Below are positions 33,733-39,970 of a stretch of DNA of 39,970 bases, in pieces; the first letter of the stretch is position 1; every line of letters starts with the position of its first letter. The notes under the pieces were generated by a model. It was not told the DNA's origin and did not search any database. It worked only from the letters and a program-made list of their open reading frames with translations. A program made the translations under genes and the position numbers. This stretch comes from Nitrosomonadaceae bacterium (GTDB lineage Bacteria; Pseudomonadota; Gammaproteobacteria; Burkholderiales; Nitrosomonadaceae), in assembly GCA_002721545.1 (NCBI GenBank), contig PBKR01000027.1, positions 1-39,970 of the forward strand, read 5' to 3'.

Positions 33733-34902
33733 ATGAAAGCCTTTTCAAAAATAGTTGGCAGACTGCACGGGCAGAAAATGTTTCAGATTCTTGCTAAAGC
33801 AAAAGAACTGGAGCAGAAGGGTATTGATGTAATTCATTTGGAAATTGGAGATCCAGACTTCGATAGCCCACCAAAAGTGATTGAGGCCGCATGTAATGCT
33901 TTGCGAAGTGGTTTTACGCATTATACGATTTCTGCAGGGATGAAGGAATTCCGTGAGGTCGCAGCAAAAGTAACCATGCGATCACGGGGGTTCTTGCCTT
34001 CAATTAACCAGATTCTTGTGACACCGGGTGCCAACATACAACTCTATTTGGCAATCGCATGTCTCGTAAATCCTGGGGAAGAGGTGATTATTACTGATCC
34101 CTGTTTTGTGAGTTACACATCAATAATTGAGCTATGCGGTGCCAAGGCTGTGAAAGTGCCAACATATGAGAGCAACGAATTCAAGATTGATCCAAAGGAT
34201 TTGCGAAAAGCAGTCACAAAAAAAACAAGAATGATTATGATTAACTCGCCTAACAACCCCACTGGGGCTGTAATGAATGAGGGGGAGATTAAGGAAATAT
34301 ATGAAATTGCTGAAAGTTTTGATATATATCTCTTAAGCGATGAGGTATATGGGCGTATGGTCTATAAAGATGATCACACTCAATTTTTCACTCCCACTGT
34401 TTATGATCAGTGTAAAGAACGTACCTTGCTCGTCCATTCTTTTAGCAAGTCTTATGCGATGACAGGATGGAGGATTGGGGCTATTGCTGGTCCAGAGAAG
34501 GTAATTCAGCATATGGGTTTGCTCCTTGAAACGATAACATCTTGTGTTTCCCCCTTTATACAACTAGCAGCAGTGCAGGCGATGACCAGTAGTCAAGAGC
34601 ATATTGATGGTATGATTTCGACCTATCGGAAAAAGAGAGATCTAATCGTCTCAGGCCTAAATGATATTGATGGCATACAATGCCTGAAGCCAGGCGGGGC
34701 ATTTTATGTTTTCCCAAATATTAAAGGTACGGGTTTAACAGCCGAAGAGTTTAGTAGTCAATTGCTTGAAAAATTTGGAGTCGGCACCTGTCCGGGGAAT
34801 TTTTTTGGTGAGGCGGGTGAGGGGTATGTAAGGTTTTGCTATGCGAACGCAGAAGAGAGAATTTTAGAGGCAATTGACAGAATAAAAAAGTTCTTATGTT
34901 AA
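33733..34902 (+). CDS. Class I/II PLP-dependent aminotransferase
   Basis: The 389-residue protein is a fold-type I aminotransferase of the aspartate aminotransferase family. It has LEIGDPDFDSPP (36-47), SPNNPTG (172-178), DEVYGRMVY (203-211), the Schiff-base lysine K239 in HSFSKSYAMTGWRIG, and a C-terminal VRFCYAN in which Arg would bind the substrate carboxylate. This class acts on amino and keto acids rather than on NDP-sugars, which is unusual beside sugar genes. It begins a tight four-gene set: the SDR ATG is one base after its stop. It could supply or consume a keto acid used by the ThDP enzyme, or make an amino acid attached to the polysaccharide. Confidence 0.9.
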   Translation: MKAFSKIVGRLHGQKMFQILAKAKELEQKGIDVIHLEIGDPDFDSPPKVIEAACNALRSGFTHYTISAGMKEFREVAAKVTMRSRGFLPSINQILVTPGANIQLYLAIACLVNPGEEVIITDPCFVSYTSIIELCGAKAVKVPTYESNEFKIDPKDLRKAVTKKTRMIMINSPNNPTGAVMNEGEIKEIYEIAESFDIYLLSDEVYGRMVYKDDHTQFFTPTVYDQCKERTLLVHSFSKSYAMTGWRIGAIAGPEKVIQHMGLLLETITSCVSPFIQLAAVQAMTSSQEHIDGMISTYRKKRDLIVSGLNDIDGIQCLKPGGAFYVFPNIKGTGLTAEEFSSQLLEKFGVGTCPGNFFGEAGEGYVRFCYANAEERILEAIDRIKKFLC

Positions 34903-34903
34903 T

Positions 34904-35713
34904 ATGAATAAAGTGATTGTTCTTGGTGTCAGTGCAGATATTGGTGGCAATATATGTAAACTTTTTCATGGTGATGGTTTTGATATTATTGGAACATATC
35001 GAAATGATTTCAACGCCCGCTCAGAACTAGAGAGATTGGAGAATGTTAAACTTTTACAATGTGACCTAACCAAGTCGCAGGATATTCAAGGTTTAGTAGA
35101 TTTCGTACGTTCTCAGGAGTTTAAATGGACGCACTTATTTAGTTCAGTCGGGACTAGTGAGCCGATTGGACGGTTTTTTGATCTTGATTTTGATGACTGG
35201 GAAAAGTCGGTCGCTATTAATATGACATCGCAGCTAAAAGCGATACACTCCTTGTATCCGTTCCGCGATATTTCACGACAGGCCAATATAGCCTTGCTTG
35301 CCGGTGGCGGGACAAACAACCCGTTCCGATGCTACTCATCTTATGCTGTCGCTAAAATTGGATTGATTAAAATGTGCGAATTAATTGACGATGAGACAGA
35401 GGATCTTAATATTTTTATTATTGGGCCCGGTTTCGTTAAAACAAAGACCCATTTTGAGACTCTTAGAGCTGGTGAGAAAGCTGAATCAAATTTTGAAAGA
35501 GTCAAAAAATTTATGGACTCGAATGATAATGGAACTAGCTTTGAAGATATCTATAGGTGTTTGCAGTGGGCTGCATCAAGGGGGCGTGAGGTAGCAGGGG
35601 GCAGAAATTTCTCTGTTGTGCATGACAAGTGGGGAACAGAACGTTTGGAAAGTGAACTTAAGCGAGATAACGATATGTATAAATTGCGGCGTTATCAAAA
35701 TAATTGGAAATAA
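34904..35713 (+). CDS. Classical-type SDR oxidoreductase with altered catalytic Ser region
   Basis: The 269-residue protein has a Rossmann N-terminus with VLGVSADIGGNI (6-17) in place of the usual TG-x3-G-x-G, and DL after the second strand. Y147-x3-K151 lies in YSSYAVAKIGL and IIGPGFVKT follows. The strand that usually brings the catalytic Ser reads LLAGGGTNN, so Ser is not obvious. The reaction is probably NAD(P)-dependent keto reduction, with the altered residues leaving some doubt. It is coupled to the aminotransferase gene (1-base gap) and followed 18 bases later by the methyltransferase gene. Confidence 0.8.
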   Translation: MNKVIVLGVSADIGGNICKLFHGDGFDIIGTYRNDFNARSELERLENVKLLQCDLTKSQDIQGLVDFVRSQEFKWTHLFSSVGTSEPIGRFFDLDFDDWEKSVAINMTSQLKAIHSLYPFRDISRQANIALLAGGGTNNPFRCYSSYAVAKIGLIKMCELIDDETEDLNIFIIGPGFVKTKTHFETLRAGEKAESNFERVKKFMDSNDNGTSFEDIYRCLQWAASRGREVAGGRNFSVVHDKWGTERLESELKRDNDMYKLRRYQNNWK

Positions 35714-35731
35714 CTTGATAGGGATGGTTTG

Positions 35732-36415
35732 ATGAAAGAGAAAGAATCTAGGGAAGCTTGGAATTTGCATATTGAGGCAACTAACGATCAATTTGCCACA
35801 GAGGAATTAAATTTAGGCCCGTGGACATCGTACAGTCTCATAAATGATCCTAAGCATATGGCCTTCGTTTTGTCTCGTTACAAGTTCTGTGCGAAAATGT
35901 TAGAGGGAAAGGGTGATGTTCTTGAAGTTGGATGTGGTGATGGATTTGGGGCACCAATAGTTGCTCAGGTTGTGAAAAAGCTACATTGTATTGATTGGGA
36001 GGAGCGCAATACGACAGGTAATCGTCGTAGGCTGTCAATGCTTAAAAATATCACTTTTGAGACAGTCGATATCTCGGTAAACTCGCTGCCAGACAAGTAT
36101 GACGGTATATTCAATATAGATGTTATCGAACATCTTGAACCCGAATACGAAAAGCCTTTCGTTGAAAATATGGTTCAATGTTTGAACCAACAAGGCATCA
36201 TGATTATTGGCACACCTAATGAGACCGCATCTCAATATGCAACTTTCCGTAGTGACCATCAACATATCAATTTAAAAACAGCAGACTCTTTAAAATCCTT
36301 AATGGATAATTATTTCCACAATACATTTGTCTTCTCGATGAACGATGAGTTGATTCATACTGGGTATTATCCTATGGCTCACTATCTTTTTGCAATGGGT
36401 GTGGGTAAGAAATAG
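35732..36415 (+). CDS. Class I SAM-dependent methyltransferase
   Basis: The 227-residue protein has motif I VLEVGCGDGFGAP (63-75), the acidic residue in HCIDWEE, FNIDVIEHLEP (motif IV) and GIMIIGTPNE. Its N-terminus is polar, and no zinc site or membrane helix is visible. ATG 35732, with GATAGGG 5 bases upstream, is preferred over an in-frame TTG three bases before. As third member of the module it probably methylates the product of the neighbouring enzymes, on O, N or C. Confidence 0.85.
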   Translation: MKEKESREAWNLHIEATNDQFATEELNLGPWTSYSLINDPKHMAFVLSRYKFCAKMLEGKGDVLEVGCGDGFGAPIVAQVVKKLHCIDWEERNTTGNRRRLSMLKNITFETVDISVNSLPDKYDGIFNIDVIEHLEPEYEKPFVENMVQCLNQQGIMIIGTPNETASQYATFRSDHQHINLKTADSLKSLMDNYFHNTFVFSMNDELIHTGYYPMAHYLFAMGVGKK

Positions 36416-36440
36416 TTGCTGTGAATTAAGGTAAGCCCTT

Positions 36441-38159
36441 ATGAAACTCTCGGATGCTCTTGCTAAAATCCTGAAAAAAAATGGCGTCAGCCATGTTTTT
36501 GGTTTGCAGGGTGGTGGTGTAGTTCATATCTTCGATTCTCTTGAAAGAAACGGGATTGGCGTAACGTACATGCATCACGAAGAATCTGCGGCGCTGGCTG
36601 CGGTTGCTCATGCTAAGGTTACCGGAAAGCTAGGGTGTGTGGTTGTGACAACAGGCCCTGGAGCGACCAATGCGATAACGGGGCTACTGGCTGGATGGCA
36701 GGACTCCGTCCCTTGTCTCTTCGTGAGTGGGCAGGTAAGGTCCCAGCACACCTCATATGGCCGTAAGGTACGCCAGGTAGGTACCCAGGAAGTCAATATT
36801 TGCGATATTGTCAGGCCTATCACAAAAGACACCAAGTTCATCAATGATAAAGAGAATTTCGTTAGTGAATTGAACCATGCTATAGAAGTTGCACGTAGTG
36901 GCCGTCCTGGTCCAGTGTGGTTGGATCTGCCTCTTGATTACCAATGGGCTGATATAGAATTCGATGAAAAACTCGCGTCTACCAATACTAAAGAAAAGGA
37001 GGGGGAGTCGTATCTTGATTTTGATAGTGCTTCCGAATCGTTGACATTATTGAGCCAGTCGACAAGGCCCCTGCTTATCCTTGGATACGGTATACGATTG
37101 GCAGGCGGTTCGATTTATTTAGATAAGTTGATCGAACAACATGAGATTCCATTTGTTACAACATGGACCGCTTCAGATCTATTTGCAACCGACCACCCAT
37201 TAAATCTAGGTATCATAGGTATGAGTGGGCAGCGCGGGGCAAATAGAGCTGTGTTTCACGCTGATTTGTTTATTTGTCTTGGTACTCATTTGTCGATCCC
37301 GCATACCACGACATTGTTTGATTCTTATGCGCCACAAGCCAAGAAGGTTATTGTCAACATTGATGGGGACCAACTTGACAATCTGAATGTCCAATTTGAT
37401 CTCAAGATCAAGGGTGATGTTGCAACGTATATCGAGTGGCTTTCCAAGAAAAATATTAAAAAATTCAATTGGCCAGATATATCTGAATTTAAGGGGCAGA
37501 ACTGGTATAGCCCAAATATCACCCCATTACCCAATTCAAATGTTTATATTCGAGAATTAACAAAACAGACAACTGGAAAGATATGTCTGGTAGTTGATGG
37601 TGGTGGCACGGCACTTTATGCAGGATTTCAGAGTTCCGTACTAAAGAGTAGCGACCGAATTATCTGCTCGTCAACGATTTCTGCTATGGGAACAGGCCTG
37701 GCAGAGACGGTAGGGGTATCTAAGTTTAAGGAGTTTTCTAAGATCCTGTGTGTTATAGGAGATGGAAGTTTCCTGATGAATGTCCAGGATTTACAGTCGA
37801 TACGCTATGATAATATCAATGTTATAATCAGTGTAATTAATAATAATGGATATTTAGCAATTCGGAATACACAGAAAGAATTTCTGGGCGGGAGATTGTA
37901 TGGCACCCATCCAGAATGGAGTCTGGGAATGCCATCAATTGAAAAGATTGCTAACGCATTCGAGATTCCGTATGTTCGTTTAGACAAGGCCGAAGATGTT
38001 GAGCGGGTGGTGCACCGACTTTCATTAGACCAAGGGCCTATAATTTGCGAGGTTGTGGTTGACGAAAATCAAGATGTGCTCTTCAAACAGGGATACGTAG
38101 ATAATGGTGATGGAACATTTAGTCCACAACCTCTTTCTGAAATGGCACCTTTTTTGTGA
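36441..38159 (+). CDS. ThDP-dependent enzyme of the acetolactate synthase/YerE type
   Basis: The 572-residue protein has all three domains of the acetolactate synthase superfamily. The N-terminal pyrimidine-binding domain has catalytic Glu47 in HHEESAALAAVAHA. The central domain has IGMSGQRGANRA. The C-terminal pyrophosphate-binding motif runs from GDGSFLMN (440-447) to NNN (467-469). The enzymes take a 2-keto acid such as pyruvate, decarboxylate it and transfer the C2 unit. In yersiniose synthesis YerE does this on a CDP-4-keto-sugar. RfbF and RfbG in the window could supply a similar acceptor, but the 3-deoxygenation enzymes are not seen. Plain acetolactate synthase seems unlikely: no small subunit is adjacent. 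It is the last gene of the module. Confidence 0.88.
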   Translation: MKLSDALAKILKKNGVSHVFGLQGGGVVHIFDSLERNGIGVTYMHHEESAALAAVAHAKVTGKLGCVVVTTGPGATNAITGLLAGWQDSVPCLFVSGQVRSQHTSYGRKVRQVGTQEVNICDIVRPITKDTKFINDKENFVSELNHAIEVARSGRPGPVWLDLPLDYQWADIEFDEKLASTNTKEKEGESYLDFDSASESLTLLSQSTRPLLILGYGIRLAGGSIYLDKLIEQHEIPFVTTWTASDLFATDHPLNLGIIGMSGQRGANRAVFHADLFICLGTHLSIPHTTTLFDSYAPQAKKVIVNIDGDQLDNLNVQFDLKIKGDVATYIEWLSKKNIKKFNWPDISEFKGQNWYSPNITPLPNSNVYIRELTKQTTGKICLVVDGGGTALYAGFQSSVLKSSDRIICSSTISAMGTGLAETVGVSKFKEFSKILCVIGDGSFLMNVQDLQSIRYDNINVIISVINNNGYLAIRNTQKEFLGGRLYGTHPEWSLGMPSIEKIANAFEIPYVRLDKAEDVERVVHRLSLDQGPIICEVVVDENQDVLFKQGYVDNGDGTFSPQPLSEMAPFL

Positions 38160-38178
38160 TAATGAATAATTTGCCTGC

Positions 38179-38197
38179 GCTTATGGCTAAGCTTTTT
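38179..38197 (+). terminator. Terminator-like hairpin after the ThDP gene
   Basis: GCTTA, loop TGGC and TAAGC are followed by TTTTT, about 20 bases past the stop at 38159. The stem is only five pairs, so termination may be partial. It marks the end of the four-gene module. Confidence 0.5.
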
Positions 38198-38266
38198 GCA
38201 GTTCTCTTATAATTTTCAGATCATTTATATGCATGGTATGGCCCGCCATAATTCGTGTTAAGATGA

Positions 38267-38428
38267 AATCTAAAAACGTTTTGTAATATTGAAATCTCGT
38301 TTGACCGCAGAGTTATCCCTCAGGTTAAATATGGCAGGCCGTTGGAAGACAGCGATCCGCTGTTGCACAGAATTTTTTTTGAAAACATGATAGTCAAACC
38401 CGCTGATATATCCTTGAATGATCACTGA
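38267..38428 (+). pseudogene. Possible 3' remnant of an unidentified gene
   Basis: The 364-base gap 38160-38524 has no intact gene. A 53-codon open frame without ATG near its start runs to TGA 38426-38428 and contains DRRVIPQVKYGRPLED and then HRIFFENMIVKPADISLND. The composition looks coding, but I cannot name the family. It may be the tail of a deleted gene between the module and the next GT2. The rest of the gap shows only the terminator-like hairpin. Confidence 0.3.
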
Positions 38429-38524
38429 AAGAGATAACTTGCCCTTTTCTATTTAATAGAGGATTGAATATAACTGCGTGGTTGATCTATGTTAGACACA
38501 TTTTAGTTATACAGGTTGCTTTTT

Positions 38525-39550
38525 ATGAAAATCCCTACCTTGTCCGTAATTATGGGAAATTACAATCATGCCCATTATTTGGTCGAATCTATTCCGGCCA
38601 TCTTAAACCAGTCTTTCCGCCCTATGGAATTTATTATTATTGATGACGGATCTACCGATGACAGCGCGGAGATTATCGAGGGGTTTGCTAAACAGGATTC
38701 TGTGGTGCGATTTTATAAAAATGATAAAAACTTAGGCAATGCGCCCACTTATATCAAAGCTTACGAATTAATGAGAGGCGACTATTTTATTCTAACAGCC
38801 GCTGATGATATGATTTTGCCTGGATTATTTGAAAAATCGATGGCTATGCTGGCAAAGTTTCCCAGTGCCGGGTTTTGTTCTGCTATAAGCAGGCGGATTG
38901 ATGGAGATGAGAACGAACTGGTCACCGCTCCAGAACCTCCTTATATATCAAAAGTCCCCTATTATCTTTCTCCAGAGAAAGTTTTGAAAAATTACCTGAA
39001 AGGCGCGGAATCGCCAATGGCATCCACGATAATTTGGCGACAAAGTGCTGTTTTAGAGTCCGGGGGCATGCCGTGGGAAGCAGGTGAGTATTTAGATGGC
39101 TTTTTAATGCCCCTTATTTCTCTAAACTACGGAACCTGTTTCATCCCCGAGCCACTGGGTTTATATCGAGTACTTTCGGGGAGCCGGGCTTCTCAATTCA
39201 GAAAAGACCCCGAAGCGGTGAAGGAACGAATAGAGCATATTGTCGAACTGATGAGGAGTGCCACTTATGCGAATAGGTTTCCCGAATCCTACGTGGTGGC
39301 GTTTCAAAAGCAAATGCTTTACGAGCAGGGGGCCATGGCTCTTCAAAATTCGAAAAACTCTATGAATCAATGTTATATTTTTTTGGAAAAAGCAATTTTA
39401 AATTATTCCATATTTGATAAATTTTTTCTCAAGGGAAGCAAAATCCTCAGCTGGATTAAGTATGGAGTTCTTAAATTATATTTGTATGGAAAATTTAGAA
39501 AATTGAGTTGGATGATGATCCATAGGATCTTTCTTCGGATTTGGCGGTAA
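38525..39550 (+). CDS. GT2-family glycosyltransferase
   Basis: The 341-residue protein has the GT-A start TLSVIMGNYNHAHYL, the nucleotide-binding FIIIDDGSTDDS and LTAADDMILPGLFE, in which the DxD position reads ADD. GEYLDGFLMPLISLNYG is the likely catalytic-base region. The C-terminal 60 residues are basic with aromatic residues and end in an amphipathic helix. I chose ATG 38525 over a TTG nine bases upstream. It is unlike the two paralogous GT2 proteins at 15594 and 18036. It is followed by a methyltransferase gene that leaves the window. Confidence 0.87.
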   Translation: MKIPTLSVIMGNYNHAHYLVESIPAILNQSFRPMEFIIIDDGSTDDSAEIIEGFAKQDSVVRFYKNDKNLGNAPTYIKAYELMRGDYFILTAADDMILPGLFEKSMAMLAKFPSAGFCSAISRRIDGDENELVTAPEPPYISKVPYYLSPEKVLKNYLKGAESPMASTIIWRQSAVLESGGMPWEAGEYLDGFLMPLISLNYGTCFIPEPLGLYRVLSGSRASQFRKDPEAVKERIEHIVELMRSATYANRFPESYVVAFQKQMLYEQGAMALQNSKNSMNQCYIFLEKAILNYSIFDKFFLKGSKILSWIKYGVLKLYLYGKFRKLSWMMIHRIFLRIWR

Positions 39551-39662
39551 AAACTGCTATGCTGGATTAGTCTAGTTTGTTAAAATCTACCGCTATGTCT
39601 GTTGGCCTGAGTTCTAATTTTTCATAGGGCGAATCTGTCCCCTGTATCCTTTGGTATAAATA

Positions 39663-39970
39663 TTGTCTGAAATAAATCTGTTAAATACTCATCCAACAAC
39701 TAAACGTAATTACGACAAACGTGCCGCAGAAAAAACCCCTGAGATAATCAAGCTTGCCAAACAATTTGGGAAGGACTTTTTTGACGGGGATCGAAAATGT
39801 GGCTACGGCGGTTATAAATATGATGGCAGGTGGAAGGCTGCGGTCGAGCAGATGCGCCAGCATTATAATTTGCCCGACAACGCCTCAATTTTGGATGTGG
39901 GGTGTGGCAAAGGTTTTATGCTCCATGATTTTAAGGAGATTATGCCGGGCTGTTCGGTGGCGGGGCTAGA
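39663..39970 (+). CDS. Class I SAM methyltransferase, cut by the window end
   Basis: From TTG 39663 a frame stays open to the last base. Its first half reads SEINLLNTHPTTKRNYDKRA, then GDRKCGYGGYKYDGRWK. Motif I of a class I methyltransferase, ILDVGCGKGFML, follows close to the edge. The upstream in-frame TAA at 39657 leaves TTG or a nearby codon as start. At least 102 codons are seen; the rest of the domain lies outside the window. The N-terminal block resembles a methyltransferase subfamily common in polysaccharide loci. Confidence 0.75.
   Translation, partial: MSEINLLNTHPTTKRNYDKRAAEKTPEIIKLAKQFGKDFFDGDRKCGYGGYKYDGRWKAAVEQMRQHYNLPDNASILDVGCGKGFMLHDFKEIMPGCSVAGL

Noticed and set aside
36441-38159. 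Housekeeping acetolactate synthase large subunit
   Set aside because: No small subunit or other ilv gene is adjacent and the gene is in a sugar-locus cassette; it remains possible but is less likely than a YerE-like role.
36441-38159. Phosphonopyruvate decarboxylase in a phosphonate pathway with the adjacent aminotransferase
   Set aside because: No PEP mutase gene is present, and the protein has the full three-domain length of about 570 residues rather than the shorter length of known phosphonopyruvate decarboxylases.
1-39970. CRISPR arrays, tRNA genes, intact insertion sequences, JUMPstart element
   Set aside because: Reading both strands I found no regularly spaced repeats, no cloverleaf-like segment, no complete transposase frame and no GGCGGTAG-type ops element upstream of the blocks.

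Overview
This window is a large surface-polysaccharide (O-antigen or capsule type) biosynthesis locus from a Gram-negative bacterium. The DNA is AT-rich by eye, with TTG, GTG and ATG starts. The organism cannot be named from the window. The gene style (fused heptose enzymes, many SAM methyltransferases, DUF4956/CotH/VTC genes) fits an environmental proteobacterium, Nitrospinota or a similar lineage, but that is a guess. I saw no tRNA, rRNA, CRISPR array, intact transposase, JUMPstart/ops element or replication origin.

The layout is a series of strand-coherent blocks. (1) Positions 1-10733, minus: a long operon read leftward from a radical SAM/SPASM protein and a DegT-type sugar aminotransferase. 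It continues through two methyltransferases, a glycosyltransferase-like protein, a polytopic membrane protein (Wzy-like candidate), an AsnB-type amidotransferase, a GT4 glycosyltransferase and a phosphoglycosyl transferase that would start the repeat unit on undecaprenyl phosphate. (2) 11287-16742, plus: two extended SDR enzymes, an HddC-GmhB fusion, the HddA kinase and a GT2. This is most of the GDP-D-glycero-alpha-D-manno-heptose pathway without GmhA. (3) 17017-17811, minus: a 2-oxoglutarate/Fe(II) oxygenase beside a decayed scrap of an RfbC-type epimerase. (4) 18036-23248, plus: a second GT2 paralogous to the one at 15594, then DUF4956, CotH kinase-beta-helix and VTC genes, the first truncated and the last frameshifted. 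(5) 23585-29479, minus: Wzx-like flippase, RfbF, RfbG, a decayed glycosyltransferase, a C-methyltransferase and an RfbC-type epimerase, i.e. a CDP-6-deoxy-4-keto-hexose branch that probably ends in a C-methylated sugar. (6) 29958-39970, plus: a PhyH-like oxygenase, a 910-residue membrane protein, and a compact four-gene set (PLP aminotransferase, SDR, methyltransferase, YerE/acetolactate-synthase-like ThDP enzyme). A GT2 and a methyltransferase cut by the window end follow.

The genes would work together as follows. CDP- and GDP-activated unusual sugars are made, methylated, possibly aminated, amidated, hydroxylated or carboligated, assembled by several GTs on a lipid carrier, and flipped by the Wzx-like protein. 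Several block junctions carry remnants of broken genes (12320, 16926, 19344, 22950, 25374-25983, possibly 27883 and 38267), which suggests repeated cassette exchange. The best candidates for undescribed biology are the DUF4956-CotH/beta-helix-VTC set and the four-gene ThDP module.
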